Of a stretch of DNA of 64,000 bases, positions 45,946 through 58,394 are shown piece after piece. The position numbers were made by a program, and so were the translations under genes. Positions within the stretch are counted from its first letter, which is position 1. Each line of letters begins with the position of its first letter. Below the pieces are notes generated by a model. The model did no database searches. It was not told where the DNA came from and worked only from the letters and a program-made list of their open reading frames with translations. This stretch comes from Bipolaris cookei (taxonomy: Eukaryota > Ascomycota > Dothideomycetes > Pleosporales > Pleosporaceae): contig NRSV01000001.1 of NCBI GenBank assembly GCA_002286855.1, forward strand, positions 496,001-560,000. Reading direction: 5' to 3'.

Positions 45946-47916
45946 AGTGGTGTCGTGTGTCGTGCGGCTTGGATTGGGCGTGTAGTGAGAGAGGCGTGTT
46001 GTGATGAGGGATAGCAAAGGTCACCTTAGCTTTGCTTGACTAAGCGTGCACGGATCACATGTCGAGAACCCCGGAACGCCACAAGCTGGAACCTGGGTTC
46101 GCAGGACTGCCGCACCGCGAAGGTTCCACGGGTCGTTGAATGTACACATTGGATGGCAGAGCAGAGAGATCATGAAATATCAAAAAAGTATTTCAACGCA
46201 TATAGTACGAGAGAAGAGGGAACAAGCAAGTTCTATCAACAAAAACGAGCGCACAGTAAAGACGGAGTTCGAAGAGTGGAAGAACAGAGGTATCTCGTAG
46301 GCTCTTCTTTTCGTATTCAAAAGGACTCAACTGTCTCCTAAACAAGAGCATCCGCTTCTAGGCTCCTTTAAATAGGTGAGCCCAGAGGCTTCCGTGGCGC
46401 TCCGGCGAATATGAAGGTCACATGACTAGAATATCTCTTGTGTATGCCTTTTTGATCCCTTCTTCAGAGGAGATTCTTTGTAGTTGTTAAAAAGTGCTCT
46501 CCTACGAAACAACAATATTAGCGAAAGCAGTCCGATGTCGAAAAACTACACCAGCCTAAGAAGTTCCATAGCGTCCGTAACCACAACACTCATCGTAGGC
46601 TCAAATAACCATATGCATTTGCTACCCCTTCCTCTCATTAGTAGGAACGAGAATATAGATGTACGATATGCGATGTGCTTTTCAAGAAGCTCATGAATTT
46701 GTAAGCACGCCAGGGGCGTAGGCAGAAAAAAAACGCGTTCAATACTAAGTATATGAGCAGTCTACTACACAACATGAAGAGCAATCATCCAACAGCTGCA
46801 TCTCCACCAAGAACTAGAAGAAAAACGAACAGTAGCAACTAGCTCAGCGTATCCGGCATACTTCTACAATACTTCTCTCTTGTTCCACCGGCAGATGAAT
46901 CCAAACCACGGGTTTCAGAGACATGCACCCCACAAGAGTCACCAACCAATTACCAGCCAGCATGTCACACAACCCCCCCTTCTCATCTCCACAGCCAACC
47001 CACATACCGCACCACCACCACCACCACCACCACAACCCATGCACAAGAGCCAGCCAAATCCAGACTCACCCTCACCCCGCAGCCAAGAAAACCGCGCACA
47101 CGCATATGCATACATACATACGCCCTTCTCCGCCTTTCCATGAGGGGGCGTCGCACACCCATCGCACGTATATCACGTCATACTAAGAACAGGGATATAT
47201 ACAAGGTCGCGGAAAAACCCCAAGAAAGTGGAGAAAGAAGAAGAAAAAAAGGGCTAACAGTAAAATATCAACCAGCGAGGGCTCTAAAACAGTAGCGTAT
47301 GTACAGCAGTAGAAAAAAGGCGGAGAGGGAGGAAGTTTCACCTTTGTCTAGACGCTTAGAACACACATACTTACTACGTACACCTACGGGGTCTGACTAC
47401 ATGGAACCGCTAGCGCAGGGCGACCGGAGATGCTGGAAGCGACGAGGGAAAGAAACTTCCCCGAGCCAAAGCAAATACGCGGAGTTGGGGGTGCTTTGTT
47501 TCATATTCTTCACTGCGATGTAGCGGGTATAGGGATTTTCCTTGCTCGAGCGTACCAAACCCCACTGTTATGCCATTTCGTGACGTTTTCGTAAGTATTG
47601 TGTTAACTTGTTTCGGGTAAAAAGAAAAAAGGGGGGATGGTAAAAAACGGTGCAAACATGCAATGTGTGATATTTCATGGCTATGCTGAGAACAATATGT
47701 ACAAGAATGGTCTTTCCTCTTTCCCTTCGAAAATGATCGTTATTTACAATGGCCTTTGTCTGTTGAAAAAAAGGTGTAATGAGACAAAGACAGGGTGCTC
47801 CACGAGAACTAAGCGAGTAGGACATCCAGGCTACGGTGATCTTATCTGGCTTGCCCTTCATCAACTCGCGACGAAGTTATGCAGTAGTTTATTTTTCTGC
47901 ACTGCATAGAGGTGGT
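45946..47916. other. Intergenic, with a CAC microsatellite
   Basis: Nearly 2 kb without a supported gene. A (CAC)n run lies at about 47010-47033, and the frames over 46880-47186 are low-complexity readings of it. Confidence 0.5.
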
Positions 47917-48730
47917 CTAGTACTCGAGGTCCTTGGCGTGCCTCTTGGCCAGAGACTTGACGGCAGGGCCGGGAACAGGGTAGCTGGAGAAGGAAGTGAA
48001 GACGTTGAACTTGATACCAGGGTCATTGGCCTATATCTTGCGTTAGCAGTGCTCTGATATGTCAATCGGGTCAAGGGCATATTGATCTTACAGTGTAGAG
48101 GCTGGTACCAGGAGTGCCACCGCTGAGCTTTCCGGTTCCAGAGCCCTCAACTTTGAAGTTGATGCACTGGGGGTATGCCTGGGCGCCGTTGGTCTGGCCG
48201 GCCGCGTGCAGCGCGATGATTTCGTGGCGAACGACGTAGTTACCGGGTGCAACGTTAGGGAAGGTAATGTCCCAGGAGAAGTTGTTGGCGATCAGGTCAT
48301 CGGTAGCCCACTTGCCAGGGTTGCTGCCCGACTTCCAGGCCTTGGATGAAATCTTGGTCCACTGAAGGCTGGTAGGGTCGACTGAGCCGCAGTCGCCGTT
48401 GCAAGCAGCAATGTACTCTTGGACAGGACCGACGTGGCTGACGGGCCAGGTATCCCACTTGAAGGTGACCTTGCTGCCTGGCTTGACGGTTACGTAGGCA
48501 CCGTTGCTCTTACCCTGCTTGTGGCAGACAATGGCAGAGGTACCAAAGGCATCCGGAGAGACGAAGCCGTTGTCGAGGTTGTCGGCTTGCCAACCAACAG
48601 TGGCAGGAATGGGGTTCTGGTACTTGAGAGCAGCGTTCCAGCCCTGGTATTCCTTGCCATCGGCGACGACTTTGTCAACGTGACCGTGGGCTGCCACAAG
48701 GGGCGCAAGAAGAACGAGGAGGGAGAGCAT
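47917..48730 (-). CDS. AA9 lytic polysaccharide monooxygenase (formerly GH61)
   Basis: Secreted copper enzyme that oxidatively cleaves cellulose and related glucans. Two exons, 48730-48092 and 48030-47917 (61-bp intron), give 250 residues. A short signal peptide (MLSLLVLLAPLVAA) is followed directly by HGHVDKV, so the mature protein starts with the copper-binding His1. The second copper His is in SHVGPVQEYIA, and the axial Tyr is in AYPQCINF; RHEIIALHAA is also conserved. Cys residues for the usual disulfides are present. No carbohydrate-binding module is seen: the C-terminus ends AKRHAKDLEY. Indicates a plant-biomass-degrading or plant-associated lifestyle. Confidence 0.95.
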
Positions 48731-51700
48731 GGTGATGGTATTTGAGAAGATGGAGTGAAAACAATCGTTTCAAACGATTTAGAGAAGAGAGTGAAGGTGA
48801 AAAGGCTGTTGCTGAGAAGTCCCTGTTGAGCAAGACCTTGAGGCTGGATTTCTTCTCGTTCATATACTCGTCGCCATTCTTCTAGCGTCATTCCCTTAAC
48901 GCCTCCACCTCCCTTCAACCAGGTTTTCCGTACGCCTTGCAATCAAAAGGTTCATTTCGAAGCACCTGTCTCCCCGGCTTCTGGATTGTAGACCATCCGA
49001 TTATGGAAAGGTCACCCCCTGTCGCCACGCTCTTAGAACGTGACTGAACGTTGAGATTCCAGTCCTGTGACTAGGTTCTGTCGATGTGATAGGCCGGATG
49101 TGTAAAAACCGGGCCTGGATTAATATCGCTGGTGCAATATTATCCTACATGTTGATGCTAGGCAATATATCCTCGGCTAGGGGCATGGCGCCTACTCGCA
49201 AGGTCACCAACTATATGCCAACCTCATTAAGTCTATTGTGGAACATGCCATTTCCATGAGTTTCAACAATGGAACCCCTTTCGGGTTATTAACGGAAGGA
49301 TCGTGGCCGCATGAATTTGCAATCGGTCTTGGTAGACTCACGGCCAAGCCGGTGGTCAACAGTCGCAATCTATCGCTTTCAGTACAATTGCAAACAACCA
49401 TCTCTGATGTCAACAGCCGATGCACGGCAGTCAGCTGTTGCACTACCGTTACCCGGCATGCGGTAACTTTCTAGTCCACGAGCATGGAAGGTATTACTCG
49501 CAGCATTAGCATGGTGATCTTGAATGGTTTTCGTGCTAGCACGTTATGTCCGATAGTGTGTGGATCCTTGTAGAGGTTAATTTGAATAGATTAGAGGCGC
49601 GGACCGCTGAACCGAATTTCAACTATATTCACACAACACCAAGGTGTCATGAGGCTGAGCCTGCAGATGGTCGAAACAACCCAAGGTAAACAGATTGGGA
49701 AGGATCTGAATAGGGAATCTTGACGTCAAGCACCTCCTGCCCGAAATGGCACACTGCGTTCGGCGAATTTCTCTTAGCGTCGGACTTGAAGAAGGTTGTC
49801 ATGGGTTCTAGGTTTATGATTCAAAACACTGACATTGCAGCATTATCTAGTAAGTACTCGTGTGGTTTGACGTGTCTGAGGGTAGTTGTAGTTGATGCAT
49901 GTGTCCGGCGTTGAATAGTTATGTTGCCTGGGAGTTTTGCAGCTTAAGAACATCGCAAGTCGCATGCCGCCATCGCTTTCAAAGGCCTTTTGAGAAGTTT
50001 TGAGAAGCTTTCAGCGTTATCCTCTGCTCAACCGGGTATGCCTTGTGCGCTGATTGGGTGGCTGTCCTGTAACACAAAATGCTGCAGATTAAGTTCAGGA
50101 GCCTGGAACGTGCCTTAGTAAGGTCGTCTTTCCAAACGTTGGTATCCACATTTGTCTCTCTTGCTATAGGTAAGGATCACAAATATGGCAAATAGAAACA
50201 TGATTATGGGGTTGTCGGCGAAGTATTTACTACAAAGATGTCGCTGATTTGGATGAGTGATCAGGGCGATTGAGCTCCCAATTGTCCTTCTGTTCAGTAC
50301 GCAGCCTTCGGGTCTACACAAAGTGTAGCCTCCGCACGTGCTCTGTATTAGCCTTGAAACGACGGACCTACTATGTACATACATGTATGGACGGACATGC
50401 TCTCGTTTGGCACTAAGGGTGCCATGTACCAAGTACCAAGTGGGCGAATAACAGTCTTGCATAGGCAAAGTCAAGGTTGAAGAAGTTTGGTCTAATCAAT
50501 TGCACCATCTGCTGAAATGGTGATGTGATAAGAGAAGGGTTGTTTAGGGTCATAGATCCAGTGTGCTCAACAGATAGTACATGCACAAAAGCATCGCGCT
50601 CTTCGGTACCGCAAACACGTTCTGGGTGTCATATGATATCGCGCCATGTCGAAATGCCTAGGACGCGCCTACTACTAGATACTTGGACGTTGATAGAAAG
50701 CACAACAACGGGACAGGCAGAGAATAAGCTGCATATGAGCGCGCTAGGACCGCGCGGGTGTGTGCTGACCGATACCCGCGATCGACGAACGACACGCATC
50801 GGCTGCGTCACGGACATTTGGTTGCGTCATTTCCTGTCGCATCGTCATTTTGGAGGCCGAGGAGTGGAGCGATGGCTGGTATGCGTGGTCAACGACGGGT
50901 TCGAGGACGTTTATGTTGGTGGTGGCCGGCAGCTATTTCTGAAGCTCGGAAAGTGTGAAAAACGTGGTGGGGATGACGCGTCATGCCAGGGCGGGACCAA
51001 GAAAGCCACTGAGGCGGACAAACAACAAAACCAGCGGCGAGTCCAATCAGCGACAATGGGAGCAGGCGGACCTTGGGAAAAAGGAAAGGAGAGGGTGAGA
51101 CCGAGCAATCCGCAGGGTTCCCGAGGCCTGAGGACAGAAGGGATGCCGGATGGTTAAGGCAGACTGCGCCTCGACCGAGGGTGCCATGTGCTGGGCGTGA
51201 TGGCCACTCGGAGGGAGCTTTTTCTCCGTGCGGGTGTTATTTGTATATTCCATAGTAAGCCGGCCTGGGGGTGGGGTGAAGGAGGGTGGGTGAATTACGC
51301 GTTCTTGGGACGCCAACAGCTTCGGACGACGCAGCTCAACGTCGACCGGGTGGGGAAGGATAAGCCAGTCGTAGCAGGCAAAACCCGGGCCCAGCCAATG
51401 GGAGGGGATTGACAAGGCTCAATGCCTCGGGGCCGACGCAACCCATTACATACGACGTACGGCGGTTTGGCAAGAAAAAGCTTGCAGCGTCGACAAGACA
51501 AGAGGTCAAGCAAGCAGGTGGCCACAGCTGTCAGCACACACACGGCGGGCTCGAGTATATAGCTACACCAAGACACCCAAAACAGCCTTCGCCAAGGCAT
51601 CCATTCCTCCCACTCCCCACGGCTTCTCTCGCGCTCTTGCTGGCTTGGTGTGATATTAGCCACATCACCTCATCATCGTGTTCGGTGATCGTAAGCATAA

Positions 51701-51939
51701 TACGATTGGCTCCCTCACTTTCGTCCATTCGCTCCTTCCAGCATCTTCCGGCACTTCCGCTCCACCAGGCCCTCGCCATTCACAAACATCTTTCATCCAA
51801 GCGCTCGCGTTTTCATTCATTCACTGCACTCTCATCGTCATAATTCCAACCGCTCCCTCAGCCCCGACCATCGACTATTTTGCATCTGCTGTACCCCGCT
51901 ATTACACCAGCCCACTTGCACTACACCGCCACCATCATC
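48731..51939. other. 3.2-kb region without a clearly supported gene
   Basis: A 210-codon plus-strand frame at 50525-51157 has no domain, is Arg/Gly-rich in composition and no intron is apparent; I leave it uncalled. 51500-51939 is pyrimidine-rich and probably the promoter and leader of the next gene. Confidence 0.45.
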
Positions 51940-52325
51940 ATGCCTCCATTCGCCCCATCCGCTGTGGTCCTCCAAAAGAGAGACAACATGGGCTTCCAAC
52001 TCGATCCCTCTCTCATCATCTTCCTCGTCATCCTCGGAGCCGGTGGCCTTGTATGCTGCGGCTTTGCCATCTTCCGATTCTATGGCAAAGACCCTGATTC
52101 AGAGGTCTCTCTTTTCAGCCGCTCACCCGAGCAAGACGCCTACATGCGCGAAGTCAGAGAGCGCAACTGGTCCAGGCTTCCCTATCTAGGAATGAAGGGC
52201 GCACACTATTCACAACAACAACATGCCCATGCACCCATGAGTCCAAGGTGAGCCATGTCCACTTTCACCTCTCACCATGTCCCACTGCTAACCTCAGTAG
52301 CGCCAGCAACACTACTTATGGATGA
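51940..52325 (+). CDS. Small single-pass membrane protein
   Basis: Two exons, 51940-52247 and 52298-52325 (50-bp intron, GTGAGC..branch GCTAAC..CAG), give 111 residues. One clear transmembrane helix (LIIFLVILGAGGLVCCGFAIF, about residues 25-45), then a short charged tail with PEQDAYMREVRERNW, ending SPSSASNTTYG. The ATG at 51940 sits in a CACCATCATCATG leader. No family recognised; similar small membrane proteins are common in Pleosporales. Function unknown. Confidence 0.75.
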
Positions 52326-54783
52326 TGGACAAATAAAGCAACTTTCTGCACATTGATGCAGTCAGATAAGATACGATGCCAACAATACATGCCATCGTAA
52401 CAGCCATGTTGGCTAAACATTCAAACACGACCAAGAATGCACAATGCTACAACCGGAAGGCGCATGGAATGTGATTGTTTCGAGAGATTTTCGGTGCATG
52501 TACGCACCCTCGAGTACGGATAACACGTAGTACGGACTCGGTACAAGAATCTGCATCGTGTCTGCGGGTTCGTTCTGCGTTTCGCACTGTCTGAGTATCA
52601 GCTGCAGCGACGCAAGTGCGATGCTGCCGACCGATGTGATTAAGGTTCTCATGAGCGGTTACGATAGTGTCTGGGTCCTAGGGGGAAGAGCTCACCCAAA
52701 CACAGATACAGCCGTTCCACCTCCAGCGACGGACCATGAAGTGGGGATGTGGTAGTCCATAGAAGCCGCGACTGAGTGTTGTAGAAGTTCCAGCTTCAGC
52801 CTGATTACATCAACGGGCCATGCAATCCAGGTCGGATTTTCTTTCCTTGTTGTCATGCAGCTGTTGTGACGATGTTCGCTTGTGGATCATCAAACTATTA
52901 CGACGTCCCTTGCCTTGGCTATTACTAGTATGGTGAAGTGCACTACAATGACCCACACCTCCACGTGCTGTTGCGCCCTAGCAGCACTAGTAAGTCTAGT
53001 GTTAGTTCAACTTGCCGTTGAATCATTACAATCCAATCAACTCCAATTTGTTTATATTCTTTGCAAGTGGAAACGAGTTGTTCGGGTCTTGACGCAAGTC
53101 CAGCGGATCCTTGCACGTTCTTCAAAGCAAAGTTAAGAGAATCAGTTTTGCGAAATGCTCCAAAACGTTCCTGTAGTGCGATGAGGAATTACCGAACAAC
53201 GCGCAAGAAGATGGTCGCGTACACCAGCATTTATCAAATATCTCCCTCACAAAGGAAGAGAAGAATCGTCCGCTCTTTGCAAAAAAGATAAAAAAACAGG
53301 AAATACAAATTTCCGGACGCATCCCTATCGTTGACTATATAACGAGAGGCAAGACCTGGGCGCGGGATCGATTGTGCGGAGACTACATGCTACACTATGG
53401 CTCCGGCAGTTTTCACAACCGGGCCGGCCTTGGTTACACTATTCGGGTCATCTTTTTGTGCCGCCATGTTGCACCGGAAGTGGATGCTCCGCACTTGATC
53501 TGCACATACCGGTATGGCAGTTCATATTTTTCTGCTTTAATGTTTCGCCTAGTCCCGCAAAGGTCCAGGACATGACATGCCCATGCTTTTTTTTGGAGAC
53601 TGCAGCCGGAGTTGGTCCGACGTGGTATGACATAGCCGGACCCATCCAGTACTGTTTGCACTGTTGTGCAACCCCAGCCTTGATTTTGGGTCTGGTCTCT
53701 GGGCTGATATAGGCTGGCGGATAATCGCTGCACGGAGAGGAATAGTATAGCTTGAGCTATCCAAAAAGGCTCCTAATGAAATGAAAAGCATTATTGGGAG
53801 GTTGCCCAGGATCCCCCCACCCTAACGCCTTGCGGCTATGCCTTCTTTTCAACTACCGAGTATCTGGGTATCCAGAGACAGGGCTCCTTTCCAAATGCCG
53901 TAAACCCGTTTGGAAAAGCAAGAGGTTATTATGTGTTTCCCACCAATCTTGAGTTACATCGCTGCTATAGTACTGAGGTGGTAGGCCAAAATTGTGTTTG
54001 TATATGGGCCATTAGTACTAAGGGGGTGACACAGGGGGAGGGGGGAGGGGGTAAGGCAGTAAGAGCTATACTATATGTAGTGTAGCGTCTATTAAAGTTA
54101 TTACGAACAACCTAGTATTTCTCTATGATAAATTAGGAATAGAGTTATCCGAAGAAGCGCCTCATCCTCATTTTTAACCTCTCTACGTATAAAACTTTTG
54201 CCTACTACCACAATAGGTGTACTTACTATGTCCCGCTTGACACGCTTTGACACCTCATGCCCAGGACAGGCATGCCTACCGCCCCCACCGATCGTCCCAC
54301 TCGATGATGCTCAATCCCAGCCATGGCAACCAAAAGAATCAAGACTTCCCCGCATCTAGTCATTTGACTAGTCCTGTGCACTAATTGCTGGCCACCGGTA
54401 GTCTTTGACCTTCTCCATTTGTACAGTCTCCGACCATCGGCTGATACTTTTGATCCGGATCATCAGCGTAGTGACGTCGGCGTTGCCAAAGCACATGGGT
54501 GCTTGGAGTAGTTCGGTGAGGCTCCCATCCACCATGCTACCGTGAACGAAGGTCACCACTGGCGTCCGTGAGCGGGGATGGGGCCAACTCGGAATGCATT
54601 ACGGCGAAAAGAGCACAGGTAATACGTAACCATGGCCAGCTGGCCATGTAGTACTACATACATATGTAAGTGCTTGTAGGCCATCATTATACGGCTTCGA
54701 GCTCCCGCTTGCTCTTCGTTACGCTTTCGCTCCGCACTCCCCTTCCTTAATACTGCGAGTCCGTCTCGCTACCTGACTGCAAC
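52326..54783. other. 2.4-kb intergenic region with a G-quadruplex-like tract
   Basis: No gene supported. It is partly AT-rich (53900-54200), suggestive of mutated repeats. Confidence 0.5.
54022..54051 (+). repeat. G-tract with G-quadruplex pattern
   Basis: Four runs of five or six G (54022-54026, 54034-54038, 54040-54045, 54047-54051), separated by loops of 7, 1 and 1 nt, which fits the standard G4 rule. Confidence 0.85.
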
Positions 54784-56325
54784 ATGCGCAACCATGTGCT
54801 CCTCAGTGTAATTTCCAGCGTGCCTTTACTAGTCTCAGCACAATGCCCAGAATACAGCGACTATGCGAAAGAGGTACATGAGCCGCTAAGCTCAGGCAAG
54901 TACCGTCTTGCCTACCAGCGGCCATCAGAAGAGTGCCGAACCTTTAAATCTCAAGGCCTCGAAGATCTCATCACCCGCATGAAGGACGTCATTAAAGATC
55001 CGGATTTATACCGCCTTTTCCAGAATGCATATCCCAACACACTCGACACGGCCATCAAATGGAAGGGATATGCTGCCGACAACGCAGAGGAAGAGTTGAC
55101 TTTTGTCATTACTGGAGACATCAATGCAATGTGGTTGCGTGACTCGTCGAATCAGATGCAAAGCTACCTGCCACTTTTGAACGCGAGTAGCGATGCCAAT
55201 TCCGTTGCAAGTCTATACCGCGGTGTCATCAACTTGCAGACTCGGTACCTGCTCACGTCTCCATATTGCAACTCGTTTCAGGCACCCGCCGAAAGCGGTA
55301 TTCCTCCAGCTAACAACGACTATGCGAATACAGATGAGGTCCACCCTCCATACTCTAACCAGAGTGTATTCGAATGCAAGTATGAGCTGGACTCGCTCGC
55401 AGCGTTTCTGCAAATATCCGCCGATTACTACCAGGCAACAGGAGACATTGACTTCTTTGGAAAGTTCAAATGGGCACAGGCTGTTGAAGCCGTTCTCAAC
55501 GTAGCAGATGATATGACGCTCCCTACATATGGTGCGGACGGAGCTGTTTTGGATAGCCCATATACATTTCAGCGCTCGAACGTACTAGCCACCGAGACGT
55601 TTTCCAACTATGGAATCGGAAATCCAGTCGCCAATGGTACAGGCTTGATTCGAAGTGGATTCAGACCTAGCGATGACTCTACCATCTACCAGCTCTTTAT
55701 TCCCGCCAACATGATGTTTAGCTCATACCTGGCGCCGACTGCTGAGATTATGGGAAAGTTGAATGGCACCAACACCAAAGCGCTTGCGCAGAGAATGTCT
55801 GAACTCTCAGAGTCACTGCGCAGTAGCATTGAAAAGCATGCGACAGTTGAGCATCCCACTTTCGGCAAAATCTATGCGTTTGAGGTTGACGGTTTTGGCG
55901 GGCGCACCATCATGGACGACGCCAACATTCCGGGCCTTCTCTCTGCGCCCTTTTACAAGTACCCAGTCAATAACGAGACGTACGCCAACACGCGCAACTT
56001 GGTTCTCAGCGCAACAAACCCCTATTATATGAGGGGGCCTGTTATTAACGCAACTGGTGGACCACATGTAGGATTAGGTAAAGCGTGGCCTATGGCATCT
56101 ATTGTACGCATCCTAACGAGTAATGACGATGCTGAGATTGTGAATGAGTTGAGGCAAATCGTTGGCAGCACTGACGGGTTGGGGCTCATTCATGAAAGCG
56201 TCAACTCGTTCAACGCAAGTGATTGGTCAAGGCAATGGTTTTCGTGGGCGAACGGGCTATATGGGCAGATGCTTTTGGACCTTGAAGATCGCAAGCCGGC
56301 GTTGCTGGAGACGAGTTTCCAGTAA
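54784..56325 (+). CDS. GH125 exo-alpha-1,6-mannosidase (DUF1237)
   Basis: Metal-independent glycoside hydrolase family 125 enzymes remove alpha-1,6-linked mannose from glycans. Single exon, 513 residues, ATG at 54784. A signal peptide (MRNHVLLSVISSVPLLVSA) precedes QCPEYSDYA, so it is secreted or in the secretory pathway. Family motifs: FVITGDINAMWLRDSSNQMQ near residue 110, FQRSNVLATETFSNYGIGNP, PANMMFSSYL, and GLIHESVNSFNASDWSRQWFSWANGLYG near the C-terminus. Several Asn-X-Thr/Ser sites fit a glycoprotein. Length and ends are normal. No intron. Confidence 0.93.
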   Translation: MRNHVLLSVISSVPLLVSAQCPEYSDYAKEVHEPLSSGKYRLAYQRPSEECRTFKSQGLEDLITRMKDVIKDPDLYRLFQNAYPNTLDTAIKWKGYAADNAEEELTFVITGDINAMWLRDSSNQMQSYLPLLNASSDANSVASLYRGVINLQTRYLLTSPYCNSFQAPAESGIPPANNDYANTDEVHPPYSNQSVFECKYELDSLAAFLQISADYYQATGDIDFFGKFKWAQAVEAVLNVADDMTLPTYGADGAVLDSPYTFQRSNVLATETFSNYGIGNPVANGTGLIRSGFRPSDDSTIYQLFIPANMMFSSYLAPTAEIMGKLNGTNTKALAQRMSELSESLRSSIEKHATVEHPTFGKIYAFEVDGFGGRTIMDDANIPGLLSAPFYKYPVNNETYANTRNLVLSATNPYYMRGPVINATGGPHVGLGKAWPMASIVRILTSNDDAEIVNELRQIVGSTDGLGLIHESVNSFNASDWSRQWFSWANGLYGQMLLDLEDRKPALLETSFQ

Positions 56326-58394
56326 AACTCGGGAGGCTAGTCCTATCATGGACGGACGATTATCGGAAATGCAGTCAGCATATGCCCGTCAATGCACCAG
56401 GGCTTGAAACCATGTGCTACAAATGTCATATAGATTGCTAGGCAACGCCGCTGTGGCGTGTCATTGCTTTTTGCCCTTTGTTCGACAAGTGACCCTGCAT
56501 GCAACTGACATGTGTTCGAGGGATGAACGATGTGAGGTGGAACAGGTATGGTATGCCTGCAGCGTACCAAACTCGTCCATGTGCGAAAAAAAAACACACA
56601 CAGGCTATGCATGACACGCGCGCACCCGTTCCCGGACGTGGGCGTTTGTAGCATAGCAAAATCAAACAAAACAGGGTTGATGGATGTCGGCACCGAGGGT
56701 TCTCGTGGCCGTCATAGCAACGTAACAGGCTCCGCTTCCAAGGTATGCAACGCAATGCAATGCAAAGGAAGGTTCGGCCTGGTGATACTAACGACTGGCC
56801 ATGCCCGGCCCAGCAGTGAGACCTGTGCCGCAACCAGCGCTACACTATCGACTGTCAGGCGTTTGTGACGGGCACTTGCCTCACATACATGTCTAGGCTG
56901 GCCTTGGGGTTGAGGCGAGGCTCGCCGTTAGTGGGAGTGGGATCGTATGAGGAGCCGGCTCCGTGATGCCAATGGTGGTGGTAGTGGTGAGAGAAGCAAG
57001 CAAACAGCCCCCACGAGATAACCCATGCCGTGTCCTCAGCAACAACCAGGACCAGAAACCCGGCGACCATGGCGTTGCAACGCCTCGTGGACGCTCAACC
57101 TGCTGTGAGTGGGTCGCTTGATCCGTTGGAGACGATCGTGTCAGGGGCCCGCGAGTTAAGCGTCGCTGTGTGGTGGCCCCCAGTGTAACCGCGCGCTCCC
57201 TTGAATCGTATCTGGGATGCCGTTGGCCAGCGACGACAGGGGAGCCTGGAACCAAGCAAGATGCGATCTACCGTACCTTTTCAGCTCCTCCCGCGGACCA
57301 GATGCCCATGGCTTGGCTTCTTGAACCCTATGCGCACCCCTTCTCGTTCTCTTGCACTCGCACACGAACCAGGCCCGTCCGCTGCTGCGCAACCCAAACT
57401 ATCCGTGGTGCCAATTCTAAGGTAAATGCTAGCGGCATCGATGGCCTCAATGTGCGCCCCGAGGGCAATAGCCTGCCGTCATGGATAGAGCACGGCTGAG
57501 GAAATGAAGGAGCTGAAGTCCCCTCTCTGGTGGACGGCCCCGCCAGCCAACGGGAGTGCATCATCGCATAAGCCCGATAATGCACCTCAGAATCGGGCGT
57601 GTTTTGAATCAGGCATCCAAATCCATCTTCTCAAAAGCCCTCGCCCGCTTGCCATTGCTCTTTTTCCTGGCATAGCGAGAAGGCGCCAGTGGCTGGCTGT
57701 CATTCGCATGGTGGCTCCCCCGACCAGCACAACCTACATCTCCGACTTACGACCCGCTGCCTATCCTCTTTCCTTTTCATACTCTCTTTTACTCAGTATA
57801 CACTGGCCCTTGGCCCGTTTCGCATAGAGTGTTTCACTTAGCCGACATTTCAGCGATTTGGACGTCGATGCTAAGCGCTCAGCCTGCATCCTCCCTCACC
57901 ACCTATATACCAACATCATCCACAGGCGCCAAACCCACCAATCTTGACCGACCCCAACTGAGCCTCAGTCTCCACAATCCAACACTGTGCTGCCGGTCGG
58001 CAACAGCCTGCATAAAACATCGAGGCTTTTTTGTTTGCTGCGGAAACTTTCCAGGCCGGCTCTACATTCCCCAGGCAGCCTGTGCCTCCCCTGGTCAGCC
58101 TCGCTGTAATCCGACATACGCCCACGAAGACTTGGTTTCAGCATTCTTCTAAACGCTTGACTTCCGCCCACCAATCACTGAATATTTTTTTGCCCCGTTT
58201 CCTGGACATTCCTCTGACGCGGCCATACAAGGACCAGGCTCAAACAATCCAACACATACTTCTGCATGGACTTCTATATTTGACACTCTTGATCCCATGC
58301 AACTCCTCAGACTGAGCCAGGGCTTAGACGCATACGCGCTTCAAAGTCGACAGGCCTTTCCGTTATCAGTCTAGATTCTTCCGGTATCGTGGCC
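56326..58394. other. 2-kb intergenic region
   Basis: No supported gene; GC-balanced sequence with only short frames. The last few hundred bases are CT-rich and probably the promoter and leader of the next gene. Confidence 0.5.

Noticed and set aside
46880..47186. His/Pro-rich plus-strand frames
   Set aside because: Translations of a CAC microsatellite; no gene features.
50525..51157. 210-codon plus-strand frame
   Set aside because: Arg/Gly-rich composition, no motif, no splice or leader support; opposite-strand frames of similar length exist.
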